Shown here: piece by piece, positions 1-7,926 of the stretch
How the letters are laid out: each line of letters begins with the position of its first letter
Position numbering within the stretch: position 1 is the stretch's first letter
DNA from: Gemmatimonadales bacterium
Lineage (GTDB): Bacteria; Gemmatimonadota; Gemmatimonadetes; Gemmatimonadales; GWC2-71-9
Length of the DNA stretch: 57,026 nucleotides
Direction: 5' to 3'
Assembly: GCA_036265815.1 (NCBI GenBank)
Contig: DATAOI010000024.1
Span: forward strand, 1 to 57,026
The notes under the pieces: generated by a model
What the model saw: only the letters and a program-made list of their open reading frames with translations
Told to the model about the DNA's origin: nothing
The model's database searches: none
Program-made: the position numbers and the translations under genes

Positions 1-701
1 TCGTGGATTACACCACCGGCGTGTCCCCCGGGATGGTGGTGCTCGACGCGATTCACCAGATCCAGGCGGAACAGGCCAACGACCTCGCTGTCCGCTGGAA
101 CTGCAAGGCCGGCAAGTGCGGCTCCTGCTCGGCCGAGGTGAACGGCATGCCGACGCTCATGTGCATGACCCGGCTCAACCAGCTCCCGCTGGACAAGCCG
201 GTCACCGTGGAGCCGATGCGGGCCTTCCCGCCGATCAAGGACCTGGTCACCGACGTCTCCTGGAACTACGCGGTCAAACGGCGGATCAAGCCGTTCAAGC
301 CCCGCCCGCCCGATGCTCCCGACGGCACCTGGCGCATGGCGCAGACGGACGCCGACCGGGTGCAGGAGTTCCGCAAGTGCATCGAGTGCTTTCTCTGCCA
401 GGACGTCTGCCACGTCCTGCGGGACCACCAGCTCCATGACGACTTCATCGGCCCGCGCTTCCTGGTGCACGTGGCCGCGCTGGAGATGCATCCGCTGGAC
501 GCGGAAGACCGGGTGGAGGAGCTCCGGCGGGCCCACGGTATCGGCTACTGCAACATCACCAAGTGCTGCACCACGGTGTGCCCCGAGCACATCACCATCA
601 CCGACAACGCGATCATCCCGCTCAAGGAGCGGGTGGTCGACCAGTTCTTCGACCCGCTGGGCCGGGTGCTGAAGGTGTTCAGCCGGAGACCCGCGCAGTG
701 A
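1..701 (+). CDS. sdhB: Succinate dehydrogenase/fumarate reductase iron-sulfur subunit, 5-prime partial
   Basis: This is the electron-transfer subunit of the membrane-attached succinate:quinone oxidoreductase, which passes electrons from the flavoprotein to quinone. All three cluster-binding regions are visible: CKAGKCGSCSAEVNG for the 2Fe-2S cluster (about residues 34-48 of the visible part), KCIECFLCQDVC for the 4Fe-4S cluster, and CNITKCCTTVCPEH for the remaining cluster. The reading frame is open at the window edge. About 232 residues are visible against a usual 240-250, so only the extreme N-terminus and the start lie outside; the GTG at position 3 is probably internal. The gene overlaps the next one by four bases (GTGA), suggesting translational coupling. 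The flavoprotein and membrane-anchor genes, if linked, must lie upstream. Confidence 0.93.
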   Translation, partial: VDYTTGVSPGMVVLDAIHQIQAEQANDLAVRWNCKAGKCGSCSAEVNGMPTLMCMTRLNQLPLDKPVTVEPMRAFPPIKDLVTDVSWNYAVKRRIKPFKPRPPDAPDGTWRMAQTDADRVQEFRKCIECFLCQDVCHVLRDHQLHDDFIGPRFLVHVAALEMHPLDAEDRVEELRRAHGIGYCNITKCCTTVCPEHITITDNAIIPLKERVVDQFFDPLGRVLKVFSRRPAQ

Positions 702-1201
702 GCTTCGAGCCCAAGCCGATCTCGCGGGAGAGCGTGGCCGCGGCGCTGCAGAAGGCCGAGCGCTACCGGCTCATCAACGATCCCTCGTCGGCGGAAAGCA
801 TCTGCCTCGACGTGCTGACGGTGGACCCGGCCAACCAGCAGGCCCTGGTGAGTCTGCTCCTGGCCATCACCGACCAGTTCTCCGAGGCGCCGACCGCGGG
901 CGTGCACCGGGCCCGCGAGCTGCTCCCCCGCCTGAGCGACGACTACAAACGGGACTATTACGGCGGGATCATCTGCGAGCGGTGCGCCAAGGCGTACCTG
1001 CGCCTGGGCACGCCCGGCTCGGGAGAGAAAGCCTACCACTGGCTGCGCGAGGCGATGAGGTGGTACGAGCGGGCCGAAGCACACCGGCCGGCCGGGAACG
1101 ACGAATCGATACTGCGGTGGAACACCTGCGCCCGGCTCCTCGCCCGCTACCCCCAGCTCAAGCCCCGCGAAGAGGAGCCGTTCGAGCCGAGCCTGGAGTG
1201 A
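698..1201 (+). CDS. TPR-like protein coupled to sdhB
   Basis: The predicted protein has 167 residues, is soluble and has no signal peptide. I chose the GTG at 698 because it overlaps the sdhB stop as GTGA; the longer frame back to 563 only shadows sdhB. The sequence is mostly helical and charged. Its N-terminal half (AAALQKAERYRLINDPSSAE, then ICLDVLTVDPANQQAL) resembles a tetratricopeptide repeat, and the second half (CAKAYLRLG, YHWLREAMRWYERAEAH) looks like a second helical-repeat pair. The function is unknown. Position suggests a role linked to succinate dehydrogenase or simple co-expression. It overlaps the next gene by GTGA as well, so three genes form one coupled unit. Confidence 0.75.
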   Translation: MSFEPKPISRESVAAALQKAERYRLINDPSSAESICLDVLTVDPANQQALVSLLLAITDQFSEAPTAGVHRARELLPRLSDDYKRDYYGGIICERCAKAYLRLGTPGSGEKAYHWLREAMRWYERAEAHRPAGNDESILRWNTCARLLARYPQLKPREEEPFEPSLE

Positions 1202-2628
1202 CGAACCTGGGCTTCGGCTGCCTCGCCCTCTTTCTCCTGCCATTCGCCGCCGCGGGAGTGTTCGCCGCGGTCCAGGGCGTCCGCTCCGCGACGTCCGGCG
1301 ACTGGGCTCAGGCGGGTCTGCTCGCGGTCTTCGCGCTCACATTCGGAGGCGTCGGCTTCGGCGGACTCGCGGCCACGCGGGTGGGACGCCGCCGCGCCGG
1401 GGAGGCGGCGGCGCTCAAGGCCAGGAATCCCGCCGCCCCCTGGCTCTGGCGGCCCGACTGGGCAGCCGGGTGGGTGGACGATTCGAGTCGCGGGACCATG
1501 TGGTTCGCCTGGATCTTCGCGACCTTGTGGAATCTCATCAGCCTCCCCGGCGTCGTGCTCGCAGTGCGCGCGGCGGTCTGGAAACAGAAGCCCGCCGCGC
1601 TCCTGATCCTGCTCTTCCCCGCCATCGGCATCGCTCTGCTGGTCTGGGCCATCCGTGCGACCTTGCGGTACCGCCGGTTCGGCGTGTCGCGGCTGGAGCT
1701 GGATACCCGTCCCGGGGTCGTCGGCCACAGCCTGGCAGGAACGGTGCGGACCACCGTCCCGCTGCGGCCGGTCGAGGGGTTCGAGGTCGTCCTGCGCTGT
1801 ATCCGGCGGGTGACCAGCGGCAGCTCCAAGAATCGGTCTACCACCGAAAGCGTCCTCTGGCAGGAAGAGCGCCGGGTGGCCGGAGAGGTGGCCCGGGACG
1901 CGAGCGGGATGGGCACCAGGATCCCGGTCGGATTCGCTCTCCCTCCCGACGCGCGGGCCTGCGATGACAGCGTCTCGGATGACCAGATTCTCTGGCGGCT
2001 GGAGGTGACGGCCGGGGTTCCGGGTATCGACTACGCCTCGAGCTTCGAGGTGCCAGTCTTCCGGACCGAGCTGAGCAAGGAGCCGCCGACCGTGAGCGAG
2101 GCCGCCCTGGGAGCACCGGTGGCGCTCGACACCTACCGCCAACCGCCCGGGTCGCGTATCGAGGTCAGCACAACCAGGCGAGGAACGGAGATCTTCTTTC
2201 CCGCCGCCCGGAATCCGGGGGTCGCCTCGGGTCTCACGCTCTTCGCGGCGCTGTGGGGTGGCGTGGTGTGGGCCCTGATGCATTCGCGCGCGCCGCTCGT
2301 CTTCCCCATCGTGTTCGGGGGATTCGGCGTGCTCCTGCTGGTGGGCGTGCTGGAGCTCTGGCTCAGGGAGTCCCGCGTGGTGGCGGGGAACGGCAGTCTC
2401 ACCCTGGCGAGCGGCTACCTCGTGACCGGCGGCGGCCAGACTCTGCCGGCGTCCGCCGTCGACGACGTCACCACCCGCATCACCATGCAGTCGGGGACGC
2501 GGCCCTATTACGACATCGTGGTCCTGACCAAGGCGGGGAAGAAGCTCACCGCCGGCCGCGCGGTCCGCGACAAGCGGGAGGCGGAGTGGCTGGCGGGCAC
2601 GGTCAAACAGGCGCTCGGGGTGAAGTGA
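1198..2628 (+). CDS. Membrane protein of unknown function, DUF3592-like
   Basis: The protein has 476 residues from the GTG at 1198, which overlaps the preceding stop (GTGA). Two hydrophobic segments lie near the N-terminus (about residues 5-25 and 40-60), followed by two more around residues 100-150 and a hydrophobic pair around 345-385. Between them sits a beta-rich soluble domain (about residues 165-300) of the kind seen in DUF3592 or arrestin-like proteins. The C-terminal 75 residues look like a small beta domain ending in a charged helix. It is probably an inner-membrane protein. No catalytic motif is visible and I do not assign a function. Confidence 0.7.
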   Translation: MTNLGFGCLALFLLPFAAAGVFAAVQGVRSATSGDWAQAGLLAVFALTFGGVGFGGLAATRVGRRRAGEAAALKARNPAAPWLWRPDWAAGWVDDSSRGTMWFAWIFATLWNLISLPGVVLAVRAAVWKQKPAALLILLFPAIGIALLVWAIRATLRYRRFGVSRLELDTRPGVVGHSLAGTVRTTVPLRPVEGFEVVLRCIRRVTSGSSKNRSTTESVLWQEERRVAGEVARDASGMGTRIPVGFALPPDARACDDSVSDDQILWRLEVTAGVPGIDYASSFEVPVFRTELSKEPPTVSEAALGAPVALDTYRQPPGSRIEVSTTRRGTEIFFPAARNPGVASGLTLFAALWGGVVWALMHSRAPLVFPIVFGGFGVLLLVGVLELWLRESRVVAGNGSLTLASGYLVTGGGQTLPASAVDDVTTRITMQSGTRPYYDIVVLTKAGKKLTAGRAVRDKREAEWLAGTVKQALGVK

Positions 2629-2783
2629 GGCCGTTCCTGGTCCTGCGGCACACAGCCTCGGCTGCCAGGTGAGATTCCGGTGATTTCGGCGTGATTCGGT
2701 CGGGCTATCGTGGGCTCATCGAAAACGGGGGTGGCGCCGGGAGGATGACCACCGCAACCGATGAACCGAGCAAGGAGTCCACG

Positions 2784-2885
2784 ATGCGCCCACTCTACGC
2801 ACCCAGCACCATGCCGCTGCCGCCGGCGCCGGATCCTCTGCTGGTCTTCATCCGCCAGGCCCAGCTCGAGCTGGTCTATAAGTAG
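2784..2885 (+). CDS. Small peptide (33 aa), member of a repeated family in this window
   Basis: This is a 33-codon ORF with a strong ribosome binding site (AAGGAG at 2772-2777, six bases before ATG). The peptide has a proline-rich first half and a C-terminal motif DPLLVFIRQAQLELVY. A second ORF at 19925-20044 on the other strand encodes DPGPLLLFIQQAQLALVY, also behind an AGGAGG site. The shared pattern is an N-terminal R-x-L-[YF]-x-P-S, a proline-rich linker, then P-L-L-x-F-I-x-Q-A-Q-L-x-L-V-Y close to the end. The two nucleotide sequences differ, so the match is at protein level. No known family is recognised. An in-frame ATG at 2691 exists but has no ribosome binding site. Function unknown. 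Confidence 0.68.
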   Translation: MRPLYAPSTMPLPPAPDPLLVFIRQAQLELVYK

Positions 2886-2935
2886 GTGGCGGCGGCCCTT
2901 AGGAGTTGGCGGCTGATCGTGAGCATCCCGCCGGA

Positions 2936-3157
2936 TCAGAGCGGGCGGCGCCCCTCGCGGATAGCATCCAGGATCTCGTCCCGGCCGAGACGCGCGCCGA
3001 TGGCCGGCACGTCCAGGGGCGAGCCCGAAGACACCTCCGGCCGCACCACGAACACCTGCCCGTCCTTGCGCCTGATCCGCACCGCCCCTTCCCGCCGCGC
3101 GCGCTCCAGCAATGACGCCAGCCGCTGCCGAGCCTCGGAATAGGTGAACTCCTTCAT
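2936..3157 (-). CDS. Phd/YefM-type antitoxin
   Basis: The 73-residue protein has a Phd/YefM-like N-terminal domain (TYSEARQRLASLLERARR, then a beta strand VRIRRKDGQVFVV), typically a DNA-binding dimer that also binds its cognate toxin through a C-terminal tail. The tail here (IGARLGRDEILDAIREGR) is amphipathic, as expected for toxin wrapping. Its ATG overlaps the stop of the PIN-domain toxin gene as ATGA. It therefore lies downstream of the toxin, the reverse of the usual antitoxin-first order. Confidence 0.8.
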   Translation of the reverse strand: MKEFTYSEARQRLASLLERARREGAVRIRRKDGQVFVVRPEVSSGSPLDVPAIGARLGRDEILDAIREGRRPL

Positions 3158-3549
3158 CCCACCTCCAGCACCTGTACGCCCGCCTCCTGTGCCGCCCGCC
3201 CGAGCCGCGCATCCAGCGTCAGCAGGGGTGCCCGCTGACGCCGGGCGCAGGCCATGAGATAGGCGTCGTAGGCGTAGAGCCCGAACCGATCCGCCAGCTC
3301 CAGCGCGGCGCCCAGCTCGACCTCCACCACCCGGATCGGGATCGCGGCGTACGCGGCGAGCGCGGCCTGGACCTCCGCCAGCTTCAGCCGGCGGCGCTTG
3401 AGCAAGGCCGAGAACGCGGTCCCGATCTCCCAGTGCACCGAGCCCGGCGCGAGCAGCTCGGCTCCCTGAGTTCGGGCGATGAGGCGGTCCCGCGCCGTCT
3501 CTCCCGTGAGCACGGCAATCAGCACGGACGTGTCGACGACGAGCTCCAC
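3154..3549 (-). CDS. vapC: PIN-domain ribonuclease toxin, VapC-like
   Basis: The 131-residue protein is of normal VapC length. PIN-domain acidic residues are visible: the N-terminal VVDTSVLIAVL, a central HWEIG, and the YDAYLMACA and LLTLDARL segments near the C-terminus. VapC toxins are Mg-dependent RNases that cleave tRNA or rRNA. I chose the GTG at 3549 because it has AGGGAG five bases upstream; the ATG at 3606 would add a tail that runs across a palindromic operator. The gene precedes its antitoxin, with an ATGA overlap. Confidence 0.85.
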   Translation of the reverse strand: MELVVDTSVLIAVLTGETARDRLIARTQGAELLAPGSVHWEIGTAFSALLKRRRLKLAEVQAALAAYAAIPIRVVEVELGAALELADRFGLYAYDAYLMACARRQRAPLLTLDARLGRAAQEAGVQVLEVG

Positions 3550-3564
3550 GGCGGCTCCCTGGTG

Positions 3565-3580
3565 ATGTACAATTGTACAT
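3565..3580. promoter_or_regulatory. 16-bp perfect palindrome, probable toxin-antitoxin operator
   Basis: ATGTACAATTGTACAT is a perfect 16-bp palindrome, AT-rich in a GC-rich region. It lies 15 bases upstream of the vapC GTG and touches a probable -10 box. Type II modules are commonly autorepressed by the antitoxin-toxin complex at such palindromes. The role is inferred from position and symmetry. Confidence 0.65.
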
Positions 3581-3606
3581 AGTACCAGGGTGGCCAGGCG
3601 ATGCAA
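3579..3606 (-). promoter_or_regulatory. Probable promoter of the vapC/phd module
   Basis: Read on the minus strand, TTGCAT (3601-3606) and TACTAT (3579-3584) are separated by 16 bases. The -10 box overlaps the edge of the 16-bp palindrome, so a repressor bound there would block transcription. Confidence 0.4.
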
Positions 3607-3667
3607 GACTGCTGTGTCCTCGAGGTGCGCGATCGGCTGCCAGGGTCATCAGCCGGTCGGGAACAGC

Positions 3668-4123
3668 CTAGCTTGCCGCCCCGTACCCCCTCGCCATCCC
3701 CGTCGCCGCCAGCACCATGAGCACCACGAGCGCCGCCTGCAGGAAACTGGTCTGCGCGAGCCGGCCCGCCGCCCTCGTATCGGGCAGCTCGCCGCGCCCG
3801 ACCTGCGCCCTCCAGCGGATGAGAGTGACCATCGGCGAGATCTCCAGGATCAGGATCATCAAGAGCAGCGTCATCTTCCCCCAGAACAGGTGATTGTGCA
3901 GGTAGTAGGCACTCCCCTTCTCCAGCCCACCGAAGGCGCGGACCAGGCCGGTGGAGATCCAGACCAGGGCGGCGATGCCCCACCAGGTATCGGCATAGAA
4001 GACCCGGCGGAGCCCGGCCGGGTCCAGCTCACCGCGGAGCGCACGCCCGCGAGCCCAGACCGCGCCGAGGCCGAGCCCCAGGCCCAGAAGGTGGAGCGCC
4101 GCGAACAGCCAACGGATAGACAT
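3668..4123 (-). CDS. DUF2214 family membrane protein
   Basis: The protein has 151 residues and four predicted transmembrane helices, the layout of the DUF2214 inner-membrane family. Recognisable features are an N-terminal LHLLGLGLGLGAVWARGRAL helix, a conserved-looking FYADTWWGIAAL segment, LHNHLFWGK with histidines at the membrane edge, and a basic loop before helix 4. I chose the ATG at 4123 because it has GAGGAGG upstream. The function of the family is unknown. The gene stands alone and is divergent from the DUF711 gene. Confidence 0.8.
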   Translation of the reverse strand: MSIRWLFAALHLLGLGLGLGAVWARGRALRGELDPAGLRRVFYADTWWGIAALVWISTGLVRAFGGLEKGSAYYLHNHLFWGKMTLLLMILILEISPMVTLIRWRAQVGRGELPDTRAAGRLAQTSFLQAALVVLMVLAATGMARGYGAAS

Positions 4124-4276
4124 TGGATCCTCCTCAGCGGATGCCGGTGTCGACCGCGGCAATATGATCGGTTGGGTCTGCTCGCTCTAGCTCACGCCAT
4201 CGATCGGGCGTAGTATCCGGGCTCCATCCTGCTGGTGCATCCGTCACGCCACCGACTCCCGACGCTAAAGGTGCTG

Positions 4277-5548
4277 ATGAGTGGGCAATCGCGTAGAGAC
4301 TTTCTGGGCCGGTTGGTCGCGACGGCGCTCTCGGTGAGCGCAGTGGATCCCACCGGCCGACCTGCCGAGCCGACCGTGCCCCCAGCCAGGCCCTTCCGGG
4401 TTCGTACCATCACGGCCGGCGTCGGCCTCACTTCCACCACAGAGCTCGACCGCGTCGAGGCGGCGATCGCAGTGCTGCAGCGGGGCAGGAAGTTGTTCGA
4501 AGACGAAGGCTACGAGGTCGAGACGCTGCGCGTCGCCACTCCTCCCCTGGTGGCCGATCTCACCGGGGCCGCGCGAGACGCCGCGCTGACCGACCTTCGA
4601 GCGCTCGACCGGCTGGCGCAGGACAGGGACGTCCTGGTGGCCATCGGCCCGATCCTCCTCGCCGACCGAGCCGACCCCGGCCTCGCCGCCTGGGCGGCGG
4701 AGCTGGCCCGGACCACGACCAAGCTCAGCTTCTCGGTGACGGTGGCCGCGCCCGGCACCGGTACCCAGCCTCACGCGATCCAGACGGCCGCCGAAGTGAT
4801 GCTCGCCATCTCCCGGTCGACTCCCGGCGGCCTTGGCAACTTCCGCTTCGCGGCGGCAGCCCACATTCCCCCCGGTACGCCGTTCTTTCCGGTGGCCTAC
4901 CATGCGGGCCCGGACTCGTTGGCCATCGGACTGGAATCGGCCTCCCTGGTGGAGGCGGCGCTCCGGTCGGCCCGGGACCCGCGCGACGCCACCGCGCGGC
5001 TCCGGACGCGGCTGGAGGAGTCCCTTGGCCCGGTGGAGCGGACCGCCGCCGCGTTTGCGCAGCGGGAGGGCCGGAGGTATCTGGGGATCGATCCGTCGCC
5101 CGCGCCTGCCAAGGATCGCAGCATCGGCGCGGCCATCGAGGCGCTGACCCACCGGCCGTTCGGCAGTGCCTCTACGCTGGATGCCTGTGCCGCCATCACC
5201 GGGGCGTTGAAGTCGCTGCGGGTCCGCACCTGTGGCTACGCCGGTCTCATGCTGCCGGTCCTGGAAGACCCGGTCCTCGCACAGCGGGCCACTGAGGGCC
5301 GGTACGGCGTTCACGAGCTCCTGCTCTACTCCAGCGTGTGTGGCACCGGGCTGGATGTCATTCCGCTCCCGGGAGACATCCCCAGTGAGACGGTCGCTCG
5401 CCTCATCCTGGACGTGGCCGCGCTGGCGGACCGGCTCCAGAAACCGCTCGCGGCTCGCTTGCTACTCCTGCCCGGCAAACGGGCGGGAGATCTCGCCCGG
5501 TTCGATGATCCGTTGCTGGCCGATTGCGGGGTGATGCGGATCGATTGA
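4277..5548 (+). CDS. DUF711 (UPF0210) family protein with a Tat signal
   Basis: The protein has 423 residues from the ATG at 4277. It begins with a twin-arginine motif SRRDFLG followed by a hydrophobic stretch (LVATALSVSAV), so export in folded form is likely. The remainder matches the DUF711/UPF0210 family: RTITAGVGL near residue 35, GNFRFAAAAHIPPGTPFFPVAY in the middle, and a conserved C-terminal core with CGYAGLMLPVLEDPVLAQRA and SVCGTGLDVIPLPGD. Family members resemble glycyl-radical-fold proteins in structure, but their reaction is unsettled. Most homologues I know are cytoplasmic, so a Tat-exported copy is unusual. It is convergent with the DUF427 gene (20-bp gap). Confidence 0.85.
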   Translation: MSGQSRRDFLGRLVATALSVSAVDPTGRPAEPTVPPARPFRVRTITAGVGLTSTTELDRVEAAIAVLQRGRKLFEDEGYEVETLRVATPPLVADLTGAARDAALTDLRALDRLAQDRDVLVAIGPILLADRADPGLAAWAAELARTTTKLSFSVTVAAPGTGTQPHAIQTAAEVMLAISRSTPGGLGNFRFAAAAHIPPGTPFFPVAYHAGPDSLAIGLESASLVEAALRSARDPRDATARLRTRLEESLGPVERTAAAFAQREGRRYLGIDPSPAPAKDRSIGAAIEALTHRPFGSASTLDACAAITGALKSLRVRTCGYAGLMLPVLEDPVLAQRATEGRYGVHELLLYSSVCGTGLDVIPLPGDIPSETVARLILDVAALADRLQKPLAARLLLLPGKRAGDLARFDDPLLADCGVMRID

Positions 5549-5568
5549 GATGTGGGCCAGGGCCAGCC

Positions 5569-6126
5569 TCACCACGCCTCGGATCCCGGCACTCCCTTGA
5601 AGGGGCCGACCAGATCAGGCGTGACCCAGCCGCCGTAGTAGAAGCCGGGCTGCGGGGTGACCCGGTGCTCGCCCACGTAGCACCCGTCCACGCGGCGGGG
5701 ATAGAAGGACAGATAGTCGCGGATCGCCTCGTAGCCCTCGTCCGGCTCCGGGTAGCTCCAGCCGGCGTCTTTGGCCATCCGGCCGGCCGACTGGACGGTC
5801 CAATACCGGGCGACGCCCTTCCACTCGCAGAAACTGGTGCGTTGGCTCGGCGCCACGCACTCGAGATCGATGTCGGACGGCGGCACGTAGTACACCGGCG
5901 GACTCGAGGTCTCACACACCCGAAGTGCCCGGGTGCTGTCCGCCACGACCCGCCCTCCGAGCTCCACGCGCACGCGCGCGAGCACCGACTCGACCCGAGG
6001 CGGCCGCGGGTAGTCCCAGACCGATTCCTGTCCCGGACCGGGGGCAACGATATCGGGCGGCCGCACCCGCGGGAAGTTCCGCCACTTCGCACGTTCGGCC
6101 GCATAGCTGTCGGCATCGAGGGACAC
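5569..6126 (-). CDS. DUF427 domain-containing protein
   Basis: The 185-residue soluble protein has DUF427 features: VRVELGGRVVADSTRALRV, VYYVPPSDIDL, then TSFCEWKGVARYWTV and YPEPDEGYEAIRDYLSFYP. The family forms a small beta-barrel, sometimes annotated as nucleotidyltransferase, with no firmly established reaction. I chose the GTG at 6126 because AGGAGG lies seven bases upstream. The gene is transcribed alone, divergent from the DsbA-like gene. Confidence 0.85.
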   Translation of the reverse strand: MSLDADSYAAERAKWRNFPRVRPPDIVAPGPGQESVWDYPRPPRVESVLARVRVELGGRVVADSTRALRVCETSSPPVYYVPPSDIDLECVAPSQRTSFCEWKGVARYWTVQSAGRMAKDAGWSYPEPDEGYEAIRDYLSFYPRRVDGCYVGEHRVTPQPGFYYGGWVTPDLVGPFKGVPGSEAW

Positions 6127-6254
6127 GGCAATCCTCCTGGAGGAAGTCTCACCTGCGCTCAGCGGGTGAACGCCGCGCAAGCCGGGCCGGTTCCAATCGG
6201 TGACTTCCGTGCGGCGGCTCTGGCCGGGCCTATCGACGAGGCGTATACTCCGGC

Positions 6255-6299
6255 ATGATCGGAGCAGACCTCTCTATGGCCAGCGCCCGGCGCTGGTGA
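6255..6299 (+). CDS. Possible 14-codon upstream ORF coupled to the DsbA-like gene
   Basis: An ATG at 6255 lies six bases after a good -10 box (TATACT, 6244-6249). It opens a 14-codon frame (MIGADLSMASARRW) whose TGA overlaps the GTG of the next gene as GTGA. The layout fits a leaderless short ORF that delivers ribosomes to the GTG, which itself lacks a clear ribosome binding site. The -35 region is poor, so this remains a hypothesis. Confidence 0.3.
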   Translation: MIGADLSMASARRW

Positions 6300-6835
6300 G
6301 TACGCTCGATGGCGAGGTGGGCGAGCGCGATCACGTCCTGGGCGGGGCCGACGCACGAGTGACGCTGGTGGAATACGGCGACTTCGAGTGTCCCGATTGT
6401 GGCCGAGCGTACCCGGTCCTCAAGGCGGTGCAGAAGGCGCTGGGACCCAACCTGCGGTTCGTCTTCCGTCACTTCCCCCTACCAGCCTCCCATCCCCACG
6501 CCGCCGCGGCCGCCGAGGCCGCCGAGGCGGCGGCAGGACAGGAACGGTTCTGGGAGATGCACGACCGGCTGTTCGAGCACCAGACGGCGCTGGACGAGAG
6601 CGATCTGCGGAAGCATGCTCGGAAGATCGGCCTGGACCTGGAGCGATTCGAGAATGACATGCGTTTGCACACACACGAGAGGCGGGTGCGCGAGGATCTC
6701 GCCAGCGGGTCCACCAGCGGCGTCCACGGCACCCCGACGCTCTTCATCAATGGCCAGCGCTACGACGGCCCGCGCGAGCGCTCGGCGCTGGTGGCGGCGC
6801 TGGCACGGGCGGCGCTCACGCTCCCGGTAGCATGA
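6296..6835 (+). CDS. DsbA-family thioredoxin-fold protein
   Basis: The 179-residue thioredoxin-fold protein has the active-site motif C-P-D-C (residues 32-35) after VTLVEYGDFE, an inserted helical domain (ERFWEMHDRLFEHQ, HARKIGLDLERFE), and the cis-proline loop GVHGTPTLFING. This is the layout of DsbA/DsbG-like or Na/H-antiporter-associated oxidoreductases. No signal peptide is evident from the GTG at 6296, so it may act in the cytoplasm. A longer frame from 6200 exists but its first 32 residues do not look like a signal peptide. It overlaps the next gene by ATGA. Confidence 0.85.
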   Translation: MSTLDGEVGERDHVLGGADARVTLVEYGDFECPDCGRAYPVLKAVQKALGPNLRFVFRHFPLPASHPHAAAAAEAAEAAAGQERFWEMHDRLFEHQTALDESDLRKHARKIGLDLERFENDMRLHTHERRVREDLASGSTSGVHGTPTLFINGQRYDGPRERSALVAALARAALTLPVA

Positions 6836-7836
6836 CGACGCCTGCCCAGAGCGCCCGAGCGGAGCCGTCGGCCTTGCGCGTCATCGGCCGGGTGACGGTG
6901 ATGCGCCTGATCGGGTACTACCTCGCGGCGGGGCTGGTGCTTCTGGTCCTCACGGCGGTATTTCCGGTCAACGAGGCACCGGCCGGAGCTTCTTCTCCGG
7001 TGGACATGAGCGGGGCGCTCACCTGGGTGCGGTCACAGCTGGCCCTCTATCCGAAGGGCGCGCCACGCTGGCTGGACGCGGCCGTGCAGATGCTGGGGGC
7101 GCTGCTGCTGGTGCTGCCGATCTCGTTCGTGTACGTCCGGACCCGCACCCGGCTCAAGTACGACCACTCGCTGGTCCAGACCGTCATCATGCTCCCCATC
7201 GTGGTGACCGCGATCCTGGTCGTGGTGCGCGATAGCCTGGCGCTCGCCTTCAGTCTGGCGGGAATCGTGGCGGCGGTGCGGTTCCGCAACACGCTCAAGG
7301 AGTCGGGCGATACGGTCTACATCTTCGGCTCGATCGGGATCGGCTTCGCCACCGGGATCCACGCGCTCGCGGTGGCCACCGTGCTCTCGATCTTCTTCGT
7401 GACGGTCGAGCTGGCCCTCTGGAAGTTCAACTTCAGCGCCGAATTCGAGCGCACCTTCGCCCGGCTCTGCATGCCGTCGGGGGCCGATCTCGCGGCGATC
7501 TCCAGCGCAATCGGGGAGCCGGCCGCAAAAGAACCGAGCAACGGCCAGGCTCCGCTCGGGGCCGGGCCTGTCGCGTCGGAGGATCGCACCAGCCTCCTCC
7601 GGATCTATGTCGACGGAGAGGTGCAGGCGCGCCCGCCGGTCGAGGCAGTGCTGGAGCGCGACACCAAGCGCTGGGCCCTCGCCAACGTGATGCCGGGTGA
7701 CGGCGGACCGACGGTGCTGGAGTACCGGGTGCGGCCGAAGAAGCGGGTGGGCCTGGACATGCTGCGGGAACACCTGCTCAAGGAAGGCGCGCCGCATGTC
7801 GTCGCCGCGGACGAGGGGGAGCGCGGCACCCAGTAG
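6832..7836 (+). CDS. DUF4956 membrane protein
   Basis: The 334-residue protein has four to five transmembrane helices in its first 200 residues (about 23-45, 85-105, 120-138, 140-160 and 175-195). It carries the DUF4956 signature around VAAVRFRNTLKESGDTVYIF, then a soluble C-terminal domain of about 130 residues. DUF4956 proteins often accompany VTC-type polyphosphate polymerases, but no such gene is present here. It is coupled to the DsbA-like gene by an ATGA overlap. Confidence 0.85.
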   Translation: MTTPAQSARAEPSALRVIGRVTVMRLIGYYLAAGLVLLVLTAVFPVNEAPAGASSPVDMSGALTWVRSQLALYPKGAPRWLDAAVQMLGALLLVLPISFVYVRTRTRLKYDHSLVQTVIMLPIVVTAILVVVRDSLALAFSLAGIVAAVRFRNTLKESGDTVYIFGSIGIGFATGIHALAVATVLSIFFVTVELALWKFNFSAEFERTFARLCMPSGADLAAISSAIGEPAAKEPSNGQAPLGAGPVASEDRTSLLRIYVDGEVQARPPVEAVLERDTKRWALANVMPGDGGPTVLEYRVRPKKRVGLDMLREHLLKEGAPHVVAADEGERGTQ

Positions 7837-7926
7837 CCACTTTGGGCTATTGCCGCCCGCGCCGAGAACGTCTAGGATTATCGCTCCGCACTAAACGACT
7901 TCAAGAGTCATCTGTTCAATACAATG

